Origin: Treponema sp.
GTDB taxonomy: Bacteria > Spirochaetota > Spirochaetia > Treponematales > Treponemataceae
Length of the DNA: 46,733 nt
Assembly: GCA_016290995.1 (NCBI GenBank)
Contig: JAEEVR010000019.1
Coordinates: 1-46,733, forward strand
Reading direction: 5' to 3'
Made by a program: the position numbers and the translations under genes. The notes below the pieces were generated by a model. It was not told where the DNA came from, did not search any database, and saw only the letters and a program-made list of their open reading frames with translations. Positions 8,211 to 16,805 of the stretch are shown here, one piece after another. Numbering within the stretch: position 1 is the stretch's first letter; the number at the start of each line of letters is the position of its first letter.

Positions 8211-9725
8211 ATGGCAGAATCACAAAGTTTTTTGGCAAAATTATTCTCATCCATCTTTAAATCTGACGATCCAGAGGCTGAAAAAAAGCGCCGCATCAAA
8301 TTAATCGCTAAGAACCTTTCAAAGGCTAAGTACCATTTTTACAAGAACGACGAGGTTTTGCCGGCCTTCGCCAAATTGCTTTATGACATTTACAAAGCGG
8401 TGTTTCCGGCAAAAGCCATGTTCATGGCGCAGGAAAACCCAAACCGCCTAAAGTCTTTGGCCGTTAACTATTCCCTAAACGAAAAAGAACACCAGCTTAT
8501 CGACTCCCTTACAGAAGAAGGAATCAAAGAAGCGGCGCAACACACGCCGATTGAACAGCTGGAGCCGCAAGTAAGGCAGAACATAGATTACTTCCTTCAA
8601 GTATTCAACGGAGAAAAAATCGCCCGCATCGAAGCGCTTTACAGAAAGCTGATGATCTTTAAAAGCTTCTGCTCCTTTGACTTTTACTTTACCCTTAAAA
8701 AGTTTGACTCTTCATTAAAAGAAGGCGAATTTACAACCGTTCCCCACTTTGAAAAAATCAACGCGGAATACATCAGCGAAGACCTAAAGGACTTTTTGGC
8801 GGTTGCTTGGCTTTTGCCCGAACGCGAAGACTGGTCCGACATGATGAAGTTCTTTAAAGAATCAAAGGGAACGGAACCCGTCACCTTAAACGTTTGGAAC
8901 AAAATTTGCAACAAAATAAATTCAATCCGCTTAAGCCGCGTCTTTGAGATGATGATTCAAGTGATCACAAAGGACCCCAACTACATTCCTGACTTTTCAT
9001 ACAGCGAAGAGCCCATCGTAGACAACTTTATCGACAAAACAAGAAACGACGCGGAAAAGACATTAAACTCCCTTGTTTTGGCGCAGCAAAACAACAAGAT
9101 TGACGGAATCTTGGAGCAAATATTCGGAACAACTTCAATCGAACGCCTTACAAACTACACCGCCACAAACTCCGCCTTGTACGAGCGAAAAGGTTTGGGC
9201 ACCTTTGACTATGTCCAGCCGCTCAACTACTTTAAGGCCTTTTTGCTTGACTTTGTAAAAAAAGACGTGCGCGAATTCTCCGACTTGGTTTTGGTCCGCG
9301 GAACGTGGTCAACCCAAGCGCTTTCGGCCCCAATGTCAAACGCCTACCACGCGCTTTTGGAAACAAGCGACACGATTTTGGCCTTTGACGCGAAGATCGC
9401 CGAAGACGCCGAAATCGGAAGCAGAATAAAGACCCATATGCCCAGGGCCGAACGCGACAAAGAGGCAAAGAACATCATCGGCACTTTGATCGGCGACCTA
9501 AACGACGAAGCAAAGGCCATGTTGGTTGACGGAACAAAGAACTTGATTACAATCGCAAAGACGACAAAAACTCTCTTGGAAGACTACGCAAAGCCAAAGG
9601 GAGAGGTAATCATTAACTGGAAGGAATTGGACAAATTTGCCGACCACCCGGTTAAGGAATTGGGCGTCGGCGTTTACAAGCACATCTACTTGTTCGTGCA
9701 GCTAATGCAAAACTGCTTAAAGTAA
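8211..9725 (+). CDS. Conserved spirochaete-type protein of unknown function
   Basis: A 504-residue soluble, largely helical, charged protein with no signal peptide or membrane segment. I recognise no catalytic motif. Its length, composition and Treponema setting recall the DUF5312 family of spirochaetes; that is a tentative recollection, not a match I can verify. The start is fixed by the promoter only 8 bases upstream. It is a monocistronic unit between the divergent nucleoside-transport operon and the convergent thioesterase gene, 14 bp beyond its stop. Confidence 0.75.
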   Translation: MAESQSFLAKLFSSIFKSDDPEAEKKRRIKLIAKNLSKAKYHFYKNDEVLPAFAKLLYDIYKAVFPAKAMFMAQENPNRLKSLAVNYSLNEKEHQLIDSLTEEGIKEAAQHTPIEQLEPQVRQNIDYFLQVFNGEKIARIEALYRKLMIFKSFCSFDFYFTLKKFDSSLKEGEFTTVPHFEKINAEYISEDLKDFLAVAWLLPEREDWSDMMKFFKESKGTEPVTLNVWNKICNKINSIRLSRVFEMMIQVITKDPNYIPDFSYSEEPIVDNFIDKTRNDAEKTLNSLVLAQQNNKIDGILEQIFGTTSIERLTNYTATNSALYERKGLGTFDYVQPLNYFKAFLLDFVKKDVREFSDLVLVRGTWSTQALSAPMSNAYHALLETSDTILAFDAKIAEDAEIGSRIKTHMPRAERDKEAKNIIGTLIGDLNDEAKAMLVDGTKNLITIAKTTKTLLEDYAKPKGEVIINWKELDKFADHPVKELGVGVYKHIYLFVQLMQNCLK

Positions 9726-9739
9726 CCGCGCCGCAATAA

Positions 9740-10147
9740 TCACGCTTGTTTTTCCGGGTACAGGCCGGGAACAAGGAATTCTTTTGGCAATCTAGAAGGA
9801 CGGCCTTGGGTATTCACCGTAGCCCAAGTGACGTCGGCGTCGACGCATACCGTTCCATCCTCTTTTCTAATCACTTGGTGAAGTGTTCCCTTAATGGCGC
9901 CAGTTTCCACAGGCTCAACGTCGATAAAAAGCTTGTCCATCAAAAAGGCGCTGGCCCTGTAATGAATGTCAATATGGGTAATGTAAATAAAGTAGCCGGC
10001 TTTGATCATTTCTTTGTAATCAAAGTTTATGCCGTTCAAAAATTGCATTCTTCCATATTCAAGATAGTTGACGTATACGGCGTTGTTGACGTGTCCATAA
10101 GAATCGCATTCGTATGTGCGAACGATAAGATCAGAAGTTACTTTCAT
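9740..10147 (-). CDS. Acyl-CoA thioesterase, hot-dog fold (YbgC/4HBT-like)
   Basis: A 135-residue protein of the usual length for a single hot-dog thioesterase. The N-terminal block RTYECDSYGHVNNAVYVNYLE is the 4-hydroxybenzoyl-CoA thioesterase/YbgC signature. It contains the catalytic Asp at the D-x-x-G-H-V-N-N motif and the start of the long central helix. Hydrolysis of acyl- or aryl-CoA thioesters in the cytoplasm is expected; the true substrate is unknown. The ATG follows a TATAAT box by 7 bases with no Shine-Dalgarno, so the mRNA is probably leaderless. Its promoter overlaps the 3' end of the preceding 844-codon gene. Confidence 0.85.
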   Translation of the reverse strand: MKVTSDLIVRTYECDSYGHVNNAVYVNYLEYGRMQFLNGINFDYKEMIKAGYFIYITHIDIHYRASAFLMDKLFIDVEPVETGAIKGTLHQVIRKEDGTVCVDADVTWATVNTQGRPSRLPKEFLVPGLYPEKQA

Positions 10148-10154
10148 AAATGGG

Positions 10155-10183
10155 ATTATATAAAAAACTTAGGCGTTGTTCAA
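10155..10183 (-). promoter_or_regulatory. Promoter for a leaderless thioesterase transcript
   Basis: Minus strand: TTGAAC (10178-10183), 17-bp spacer, TATAAT (10155-10160), 7 bases before the ATG at 10147. The -35 box lies inside the last codons of the upstream gene. Confidence 0.65.
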
Positions 10184-12703
10184 CACCGAATCAACCAAGC
10201 GCTTAAAGGAGTTGTCTTGAACCACGCTTCCAGTTTGAACGTCGTCGACGATGGAGAACACGCCGTTTGAGTCTTGAACGATGGCGTTATAGTCGGCGCT
10301 TTGCAATTCGCCAAGATTAGAATTTTGGCCAAACGAGGAGAACATAAAGGCTTCAGCGTTTGAAAGAGGAATTGCAGAGGCCTCGCTTGCGGCGGCTTGG
10401 CTTGCCGCAGGTTCGTCCGCAAGAGGAGCGGCTTCCTGAAGCGGCTCCTCCTCCTCCAAATGCAAAGGCCTTTTCTCAAAGTTAGGCGTTTCGGTGGTAA
10501 AGGTCGAAGCGACGTCCGTTCCGTCGTCAAGGCTTTTATTTTCCGGAGCGCTAAATTCCAAAGGCTCTGTAAACTCCTCTTTTTCTTCGGCCTCAGAAAC
10601 GCCAAAGTCTTCGGGAGAAAGATCCTTGTAGTAATCGCTTTTTTCCGTCTCCAAGGTGCCGTTGATTTTTTCTTCTTCGTTTCTTGCGTCAAGGTCAGTA
10701 AAATCGGGGCCTTGAATGGAAAAGTTTTTGACAACCTCTTCGGTTTCATCGTTGGGAGCGAAATTCTCTCGAACGTTAGTATAGGGATCAAGCTCTTTGT
10801 CTCCGACAACTTCGACAGATTCCGGATCGTCGTCTTTCTTTATGCGCAGAGCGAAGAAGTCGTCCGCGACGTTTTCTGAAATGTCAATGTCGCCCTCTTC
10901 CTTTTCAGACAAAGTTGCCGCAAAGTCCATAAGGGTTTTGTGGTCTTCGTCGCTTTCGGGCTCGGCAATTTCAACAGCCTCAGGTTCGTCGTCGGACAAG
11001 GATTCCGCAAAGGCGGCAAGGTCGTCGTCAACCTCTTCAACGGCTTCAACCTCTTCGACTTCTTCCAAGTCCTCGACGGGCTGGGCATCCTCGATTTCTT
11101 CAACCTCTTCGACGGGCTCAGCATCCTCTATTTCTTCAATTTCCTCAACAGGTTCAGCCTCGCCTATTTCTTCAACTTCTTCAACAGGTTCAGCCTCGCC
11201 TATTTCTTCAACTTCCTCAACAGGTTCAGCTTCTTCTATGGCCTCGGCTTCTTCGATTTCTTCAATCGGTTCGGCATCTTCCACCTCGACCGGAGTTGCG
11301 GGAACGGGAGTCGCGGCGGCAACTGTTTGAGTCGCGGCCGGCGCTTGAACGGCTTGAACTTTAAGGCTTCCGCTTGACAAAAGCTCTTGGAGCATCGCCT
11401 TGATTTCTTGGGCGCCTTCCGCTCCAAGGCCGCTGTTTGCAGCGGCGCCGTTGGGCTTTAGATTCATCGCGGCGAACAATTCGTCCCAGCTGCGGTTTAT
11501 CAATTCCTCAACTTGAGCCTGACGCTTTTTGGCTCGGCCTCCAAGGCTTTGAATGATTTCTTTTGTAACAGCGTCGCGGCGGCCGCTTATCGTCTCCCAG
11601 TTAAGGGCTTCTTTTTTGGAAAGGTATTCGTCAACGACGCCAAGCTGCAAGGACTTGATTCGCTCGCGGATAACGGTCTCGTCGTCGCGTCGCAAATTCA
11701 AAAGCAAAAAGCAAATCAAGAAAATCGAAATGAAAACGCAAATCAAAATAAGGATGCGGGCCGAAGATGGCAGCGCGAAAATCTCGTCGTTGTAAATTCC
11801 GCAAACAAAGATTCCTGACTTGGACTTTTGGCTGACGGCAACCCAATAATTTTTCTTTTGCTCGTCGATCGAAAGCAAGCGCTCGGCGGCGCCGGAGTTT
11901 TTATGCCACGCGTCAAACAAGGCTTCGGAAAAATCTTCCTGGCCCACAGACGGCAAGCCAAAAACATAGCCGCAAAGGCAATCGGCGCCGCTTTTTGCGT
12001 TTGACAAAAAGTTCGCGCTTTCGCCGATTGAAATCAAGTTTTTCTTAAGAAGAACGTTGGCAAAGTCCAAGGCGTTGACGTAAAAAATCGCGCTTCCCCT
12101 AAAGACTGAATACTTGTCGTAAAGGGGGAACGAGAACACAATCCTGTTTTCTTTGTCGTAGTAAATTTTTTGTCCGGCTTGCAAGTCTCCGCCAGTGTCG
12201 CCGCAAGAAACGATTTGCGCGGGGATTTCTTCGCTTCCTGACAATGTGACGCATTCCAAATAATTTTTATAAGCCGTCAAATTGTTTTTTTCGTCGCGGC
12301 GCAAAATGTCGGAATGGAATGTTGAGTAATGGATTGAGTTTTGGTTCTTGTCCAAAACGCGCAAGCCCAAAAAGCCTTGTGTTGACGAGCGCAACTCGCC
12401 CAAAGCCTCGCCGCGCGAAAGCACGTCAGCGTCCGAAGGCTTGGCTTCGACAAAAGTTTGGACGGAAGAATTTTTTAGGAACGCGCTTTGGCCAAGCGCG
12501 AATCGCTCCGTCAAGGTCTTTAGGTAATCGTCGTAGGCTAAAGAAATGCCGTCAAGCTTATTGTTGATTTGAGAAATTTTAGCGGGTTCGTAAAAGCGCG
12601 CGTCGATCGCGGAAAACAATCCCGCAAAGGCCGCCACCGTAAAGGCGCCAAAGAGCATCACAGATATTAAAACGCTTAAGGCAGTTTTTTGACCGCTAGT
12701 CAT
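10169..12703 (-). CDS. Two-TM membrane protein with periplasmic sensor-like region and acidic repeat tract
   Basis: An 844-residue protein of unknown function. An N-terminal hydrophobic segment (about 8-32) and a second (about 317-337) flank a 285-residue extracytoplasmic region, an arrangement seen in Cache-type sensors. No HAMP, kinase, GGDEF or MCP signalling domain follows. The cytoplasmic part begins with a basic helical stretch. An extremely acidic low-complexity tract follows (about 470-560), built on the 12-residue motif EPVEEVEEIGEA, then a long acidic Ser/Glu-rich tail. The tract corresponds to 36-bp DNA repeats. The gene is divergent from hflX and its promoter lies at 12724-12752. 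The acidic tail may mediate protein-protein contacts; that is inference. Confidence 0.75.
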   Translation of the reverse strand: MTSGQKTALSVLISVMLFGAFTVAAFAGLFSAIDARFYEPAKISQINNKLDGISLAYDDYLKTLTERFALGQSAFLKNSSVQTFVEAKPSDADVLSRGEALGELRSSTQGFLGLRVLDKNQNSIHYSTFHSDILRRDEKNNLTAYKNYLECVTLSGSEEIPAQIVSCGDTGGDLQAGQKIYYDKENRIVFSFPLYDKYSVFRGSAIFYVNALDFANVLLKKNLISIGESANFLSNAKSGADCLCGYVFGLPSVGQEDFSEALFDAWHKNSGAAERLLSIDEQKKNYWVAVSQKSKSGIFVCGIYNDEIFALPSSARILILICVFISIFLICFLLLNLRRDDETVIRERIKSLQLGVVDEYLSKKEALNWETISGRRDAVTKEIIQSLGGRAKKRQAQVEELINRSWDELFAAMNLKPNGAAANSGLGAEGAQEIKAMLQELLSSGSLKVQAVQAPAATQTVAAATPVPATPVEVEDAEPIEEIEEAEAIEEAEPVEEVEEIGEAEPVEEVEEIGEAEPVEEIEEIEDAEPVEEVEEIEDAQPVEDLEEVEEVEAVEEVDDDLAAFAESLSDDEPEAVEIAEPESDEDHKTLMDFAATLSEKEEGDIDISENVADDFFALRIKKDDDPESVEVVGDKELDPYTNVRENFAPNDETEEVVKNFSIQGPDFTDLDARNEEEKINGTLETEKSDYYKDLSPEDFGVSEAEEKEEFTEPLEFSAPENKSLDDGTDVASTFTTETPNFEKRPLHLEEEEPLQEAAPLADEPAASQAAASEASAIPLSNAEAFMFSSFGQNSNLGELQSADYNAIVQDSNGVFSIVDDVQTGSVVQDNSFKRLVDSVLNNA
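11090..11235. repeat. In-frame 36-bp tandem repeat in the 844-codon gene
   Basis: The 36-bp units at 11147-11182 and 11183-11218 are nearly identical. Diverged copies lie on both sides (about 11090-11146 and 11219-11235 onward). Each unit encodes the 12 residues EPVEEVEEIGEA or a close variant. The unit length is a multiple of three, so copy-number changes would keep the reading frame. Confidence 0.8.
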
Positions 12704-12723
12704 ACTTTTCTTCTTATCTACTT

Positions 12724-12752
12724 ATATTATCGGCAATTCAACCTTTTTTCAA
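12724..12752 (-). promoter_or_regulatory. Promoter of the 844-codon gene
   Basis: Minus strand: TTGAAA (12747-12752), 17-bp spacer, TAATAT (12724-12729). About 20 bases lie between the -10 box and the ATG, containing a weak AAGAAG ribosome-binding site. Confidence 0.6.
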
Positions 12753-12797
12753 TAGCCCTTTTTATAAGAAGACTTTTGCGCTAGAATAAGGGCGACG

Positions 12798-13898
12798 ATG
12801 AAAAAAATCTACGACTTAGAAGCCGAAGAAAATAAAAAGACGCGCGCCTTTTTGGTGGGCCTACCCCTCCTTCAGAATCCGGGCGGTCTTGCCGAGCTTG
12901 ACGGCCTTATTTGGACCTTGGGAATGGAAAACGCGGGCCAAATGCTTTTGCAGCGCCTTGACGTTCAGCCCGCCTACGGAATGGGGAGCGGAAAAGCCAA
13001 GGAAATTTGCCAGGCCGCCCAAGAAGCGGAGGCCGACTGCATCATAATGGACTGGGAGCTCGACCCGACCAAGCAGCGAAACTGGGAAAAATTGGCCAAA
13101 ATCCCCGTTTTTGACAGGCAAGAGGTTATAATCCGCATTTTCGCTAGCCGCGCCTCCACAAAAGAAGCCGTTTTGCAAGTGGAATTGGCCCGTTTGGAGT
13201 ATTCGCTGCCCCGCTTGGCCCACATGTACGGCGACCTAGCTCGCCAGCGCGGCGGAAACTACGGTTCCAAGGGAGCGGGAGAAAAGCAGTTGGAGCTTGA
13301 CCGCCGGCAAACCCGCCTAAAAATCCAGCAATTAAAGGCTGAACTGGCGAAAGTAAGGCAAAACCGAGCCACGCAAAGAAAGAGGCGGCAAAAGATTCCG
13401 CTCCCCACAATCGCGCTTTGCGGCTACACCAACGCAGGAAAGTCTTCGCTTATGAACGCGCTTACAGGAAGCGACACCTTGGTTGAGAACAAGCTTTTTG
13501 CCACGCTGGACCCGTTGACGCGGCGCATAAAGCTGGCCGGCGCCGAAATTCTTTTGACCGACACGGTAGGCTTTATCTCAAACCTGCCCCACCAGCTTAT
13601 AGACGCCTTTAAGTCCACTTTGGAAGAAGCCGCGATATCGGACGCGCTTTTGATCGTGATCGACGCCTCCGACCCAAACGCTTTGGCCCAGGCAAAGACC
13701 GTAAAGGACGTCTTGCAGGAAATCGGAGCGGACGAAAAAAAGACGCTTGTGGCCTTGAACAAAATCGACGCGGTTGAAGAAGGCGTTTGTTTGGCCTTGC
13801 TAAAGGACGAATTTGTCGGAGCGGTGGAAATCAGCGCGAAAACTGGACTTGGGCTAGACTTGCTCAAAGCGAAAATCTCTGCTATTATTAAAGAATGA
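12798..13898 (+). CDS. hflX: GTPase HflX
   Basis: A 366-residue HflX-family GTPase, which binds the 50S subunit and splits or rescues stalled ribosomes. The N-terminal domain (about 1-190) includes the glycine-rich GNYGSKGAGEKQLELDRR segment conserved in HflX, followed by a basic linker. The G domain has G1 GYTNAGKSSL near residue 210, G3 DTVGFISNLP and G4 NKID. A possible -10 box TAGAAT (12782-12787) lies 10 bases upstream with a poor -35 box. AAGGG beside it could instead act as a Shine-Dalgarno. Its TGA overlaps the next ATG (ATGA), coupling it to the FliL-like gene. Confidence 0.93.
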   Translation: MKKIYDLEAEENKKTRAFLVGLPLLQNPGGLAELDGLIWTLGMENAGQMLLQRLDVQPAYGMGSGKAKEICQAAQEAEADCIIMDWELDPTKQRNWEKLAKIPVFDRQEVIIRIFASRASTKEAVLQVELARLEYSLPRLAHMYGDLARQRGGNYGSKGAGEKQLELDRRQTRLKIQQLKAELAKVRQNRATQRKRRQKIPLPTIALCGYTNAGKSSLMNALTGSDTLVENKLFATLDPLTRRIKLAGAEILLTDTVGFISNLPHQLIDAFKSTLEEAAISDALLIVIDASDPNALAQAKTVKDVLQEIGADEKKTLVALNKIDAVEEGVCLALLKDEFVGAVEISAKTGLGLDLLKAKISAIIKE

Positions 13899-14392
13899 AC
13901 GTAAAAGTTAAGATTGACTGGGACAAGGCCCTGCCCCTTATCGCAATTGGAATCGCCGGCTTGATTTTTTTGGGAACAATCATCGCCCTTATCGCCGGAA
14001 AAAGGCCCGGACTTGCCTACAGAAAAAGCGACCCCGTCAACGCCGAGCAAATAAAGGGCTCAGGCCCAGAGCAAATGCAGTTTAAGGAGTTTGGAACGCT
14101 AAGAACCCGACTCCTTCCAGAAAAAGACTCAAAAGAAGCCGGCTCGGTCTTGCTTGTAACGCCCTGGCTTTCGTACGACACCACCGACTCCGCCTTTTAC
14201 GAGGAACTGGTTTCCAAAAAGAATATGTTTTCGTCATACATCTTGGAATTCTTTTCCGACAAATCCAAGAACGACCTCCTTTCCATCGGCGAAAAGGAAA
14301 TCAAGCGCCTCTTGCTGGAGCGCTTTAACAGCCAATTGACGTTGGGAAAACTTAACGCGATTTACTTTGACGACTACATTTTCCTTGACTAA
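13895..14392 (+). CDS. FliL-like single-pass membrane protein
   Basis: A 165-residue protein with a short cytoplasmic N-terminus, one membrane segment (about 14-34) and a periplasmic domain. The domain fits the FliL pattern: LLVTPWLSYDTTDSAFYEEL, then SSYILEFFSDKS, and a C-terminus ending LGKLNAIYFDDYIFLD. FliL proteins sit at the flagellar motor/stator and have a stomatin-like fold. This copy is translationally coupled to hflX rather than placed in a flagellar operon, so it may be an accessory paralogue. FliL membership is read from pattern only; the motor role is inference. Confidence 0.72.
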   Translation: MNVKVKIDWDKALPLIAIGIAGLIFLGTIIALIAGKRPGLAYRKSDPVNAEQIKGSGPEQMQFKEFGTLRTRLLPEKDSKEAGSVLLVTPWLSYDTTDSAFYEELVSKKNMFSSYILEFFSDKSKNDLLSIGEKEIKRLLLERFNSQLTLGKLNAIYFDDYIFLD

Positions 14393-14452
14393 AAGCGCAA
14401 CAAAAACGCGCCAAAAGTGTCTTAATTTGCAAGAAAAGAAGGAGATTAAATT

Positions 14453-14800
14453 ATGAATTCCGAAATAACGTCGCAAACCGCTCAGGTTGTAATAGCAGTA
14501 GTTCCAATCGTAGGAATCGCAATTGGTGGAGTGATTCTATTCTTTTATCTTTTGTGGACCCACCACGAGACAAAGCTTAGAATCCGCACCGGCGCCTACA
14601 AGGCTCCGGAGTTTGACCTAAAGACTTTTTCGCTTTTGGCCGGCCTTTTGCTTACGGGAATTGGAATTATTCTAAGCCTGCTTTTTGCGTTGATTGACGG
14701 CTTTTCATACGCTTTGCTCGGCGGCTTGCTTCCGCTTGCCGTTGGCGTTTGCCTGCTCATTTTTTATAAAATCAATCCTGACTTTAACGACAAAAAATGA
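14453..14800 (+). CDS. Small membrane protein upstream of an ECF sigma factor
   Basis: A 115-residue protein with three hydrophobic segments (about 10-33, 59-80 and 85-105). A cytoplasmic loop after the first contains HHETKLRIRTGAYK. I do not recognise the family with certainty; DUF6249-like proteins beside ECF sigma factors have a similar layout. A clear AAGGAG ribosome-binding site precedes the ATG. Its TGA overlaps the sigma-factor ATG, so it belongs to the sigma/anti-sigma unit and may sense or anchor at the membrane. Confidence 0.75.
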   Translation: MNSEITSQTAQVVIAVVPIVGIAIGGVILFFYLLWTHHETKLRIRTGAYKAPEFDLKTFSLLAGLLLTGIGIILSLLFALIDGFSYALLGGLLPLAVGVCLLIFYKINPDFNDKK

Positions 14801-15393
14801 ACAAACAGCGTACCTCGGACAAAGAGCGCGAGGCGGCATACAAAAGAGACTCTAAGCTTGTTCGCGAAGTTTTGTCGGGCAACACGTCGGCCTTTGCCGA
14901 ATTGATGTCGCTCTACAAAAAGCGAATAGAAGCCTTAGGAATGAGTTTCTTTAAAAATCCCGCCGACACGGAAGACTTTGCCCAGGACGTTTTTCTAAAG
15001 GCTTACACAAAGCTGGATTCCTTTAAAGGCGAGTCGCTATTTTCCACCTGGCTAACGCGAATGGCTTACAACACGGCCATCAACGCGGTGAACCGCAGGC
15101 CGGAATATGTTTCAATAGCGGACGAAAGCTTGCTGCCGGACAACGGGCTGACTCCAGAAGAAAAAGAATTGCGGCTTTTAACGATGGAAGCCGTAAGAGA
15201 ATCCCTTAAGGAATTGCCGGACAAGTACAAGATCGTTCTTGACCTTTACTTTTTTTACGACAACTCCTACACCGAAATCAGCGAAATCACTTCGCTTGCG
15301 GAAAACACTGTAAAATCGCACATCTTTAGGGCAAAAAAATTGCTGCGCGAAAAGATAGTTGCAAAAGGATTGGTTGAAAATGAAGAACTGTAA
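14797..15393 (+). CDS. ECF-type RNA polymerase sigma factor
   Basis: A 198-residue sigma70-family ECF factor. Region 2 contains FAELMSLYKKRIEALGMSF, the DTEDFAQDVFLKAY block and FSTWLTRMAYNTAIN. Region 4 contains ELPDKYKIVLDLYF, the YTEISEITSLAENTVKSH helix-turn-helix and the AKKLLREK end. Length and spacing are normal. It overlaps the upstream membrane-protein gene (ATGA) and the downstream zinc-finger gene (14 bases), the usual layout for an ECF factor with its regulators. Confidence 0.92.
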   Translation: MNKQRTSDKEREAAYKRDSKLVREVLSGNTSAFAELMSLYKKRIEALGMSFFKNPADTEDFAQDVFLKAYTKLDSFKGESLFSTWLTRMAYNTAINAVNRRPEYVSIADESLLPDNGLTPEEKELRLLTMEAVRESLKELPDKYKIVLDLYFFYDNSYTEISEITSLAENTVKSHIFRAKKLLREKIVAKGLVENEEL

Positions 15394-15856
15394 CGACGTG
15401 ATGGAAGCTTATTTGGGCTTGGACAAAGGGGAACGAATTCCTTTTGGAATCACTTTGCATTTATTGGCTTGCAAAAACTGCAGAAAGCAAGTGCGGCTTT
15501 TAAAGCAAGCCGAAAAATCCGCCGTGCCAAATCCTTGTTCGCAAACCGCGCTTGACGACGCCGCGATCCTTGCCGTAATGAACAAGATCATGACAAAAAG
15601 CGACTCGCAAAAAAATCCAATTTCGCTTTCAAAGTGGATAATCGGCGGAATTATTATGATTCTTTTGTTCGTCGCTTTTAGCGTCTTTGCAAAGCCGGGC
15701 TCAAACCATTTTCTTACGGTTTCAACCTACATTGAGCTCGCGGCGCTCGTCACAGTTTACTGCGTTCTTTTTATACGCAGCAACCTGGATTTTTTTGTAA
15801 AGAAAATTAACTCTATCCCAAAAGAGCAAGGGGATTTACCATCTTTCCGCGCTTAA
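15380..15856 (+). CDS. Putative anti-sigma factor with zinc-finger-like N-terminus and two TM segments
   Basis: A 158-residue protein. The N-terminal 50 residues resemble a zinc-finger anti-sigma (ZAS/DUF3379-like) domain, with H-x3-C-x2-C in HLLACKNC after an early Cys in KNCNDVM. Two hydrophobic segments follow (about 85-105 and 116-135). The start at 15380 overlaps the sigma gene by 14 bases; an ATG 7 codons upstream (15359) is possible but less typical. It probably holds the ECF sigma factor at the membrane. Its last 44 bases overlap the convergent M23 peptidase gene, an unusually long 3' overlap. Confidence 0.72.
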   Translation: MKNCNDVMEAYLGLDKGERIPFGITLHLLACKNCRKQVRLLKQAEKSAVPNPCSQTALDDAAILAVMNKIMTKSDSQKNPISLSKWIIGGIIMILLFVAFSVFAKPGSNHFLTVSTYIELAALVTVYCVLFIRSNLDFFVKKINSIPKEQGDLPSFRA

Positions 15857-16799
15857 AGACTGTAAAGTGCAAGTGCGGGCCGGTTGAAGCGCCTGTGCTG
15901 CCGACGCGGCCGATGACAGTGTTGGTGTCCACCCACTGGCCTTTTGCGCAACCGATGGCGGACATATGGCCGTAAAGGGTCTTGTAGCCGTTCAAGTGGT
16001 TGATTATTACATAGTTTCCGTAAGTGTTGTTGTAGCCAGTCTCGGCCACGCGGCCGGCCATTGCGGCGTAGATTCTTGTTCCCTGCGGGCAAGCCATGTC
16101 CAAGCCTCCGTGCCATGAGCGGCGGCCGGTAAAGGGACTGGGCCTCCAGCCAAAGTATGAAGTCAAGCGGTACCAAACGTGCAAGGGCTTTCTAAACAAG
16201 TCGCCGTTGATTTCGCTAAGGGTAATGCTATCCATTTCGGCGCCGGGAACAAAGATCGAAGAGCCGGCCTTAAGCTCGGAGCCTACGTCCAGCTTGTTCA
16301 CAAAGGCGCACTTTACGGCGTCAACCTCGTATTTTTCGGCGATTGTCGTAGGAGTCTCGCCGTCTTTTTTTACCGTGTACAAGATTCCTTCTTCTGACGG
16401 AATTTTTATGTACTGGCCCGGCTGAATCAAGCGGCTGGCGCGAATGTTGTTGACGCTGATCAATGTGTCTTGGCTTATGTCGTATTTTTCAGCGATAAGG
16501 CCGATCATGTCGCCCGGGCGGATTCTGTAAGTCCAATATGTAAGGGGCTTTAAGTCTTGCTCTTGCTCAGAGTTTTCGGCGGCTTCGGCTTGGGCCAAAA
16601 GCTGGGCGTTGCGCTCGTCCTCCAGCTTTGAAAATTCCTCGCTGTACTGCGGCATAACGGGAGATTCGTAACCGCCCCGGCCGTTTTTGGGAAAATTTCT
16701 TACTAAAAACAATGTCGTTCCGGCGACAAAAGCGCCTACGCAGAAAGTGAGTCCAAGCTGTACAATGTTCTTCTTAAAGAACGCGGAAATTTTGCCCAT
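15813..16799 (-). CDS. LysM-M23 family metallopeptidase
   Basis: A 328-residue envelope protein with a short basic N-terminus, a membrane anchor (about 10-30), a linker, two LysM modules (about 88-135 and 138-185) and a C-terminal M23 (LytM) domain. Zinc ligands are visible: HGGLD in the H-x3-D motif and the distal HLH in GPHLHF. It should cut peptidoglycan cross-links or regulate amidases. Upstream in-frame Met codons lie within or next to the predicted promoter (TATGAT at 16806-16811). The ATG at 16799, 6 bases after the -10 box, is therefore the likely leaderless start. Confidence 0.9.
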   Translation of the reverse strand: MGKISAFFKKNIVQLGLTFCVGAFVAGTTLFLVRNFPKNGRGGYESPVMPQYSEEFSKLEDERNAQLLAQAEAAENSEQEQDLKPLTYWTYRIRPGDMIGLIAEKYDISQDTLISVNNIRASRLIQPGQYIKIPSEEGILYTVKKDGETPTTIAEKYEVDAVKCAFVNKLDVGSELKAGSSIFVPGAEMDSITLSEINGDLFRKPLHVWYRLTSYFGWRPSPFTGRRSWHGGLDMACPQGTRIYAAMAGRVAETGYNNTYGNYVIINHLNGYKTLYGHMSAIGCAKGQWVDTNTVIGRVGSTGASTGPHLHFTVFKRGKMVNPLALLG

Positions 16800-16805
16800 C
16801 ATTGC

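Noticed and set aside
11090..11235. Regular 36-bp spacing suggesting a CRISPR array
   Set aside because: The units are contiguous with no unique spacers and encode an in-frame acidic repeat.
12759..12787. Leaderless promoter for hflX
   Set aside because: The -35 box (TTTTTA) is poor and AAGGG next to the -10 box could be a Shine-Dalgarno; evidence is insufficient to list it with the clear cases.
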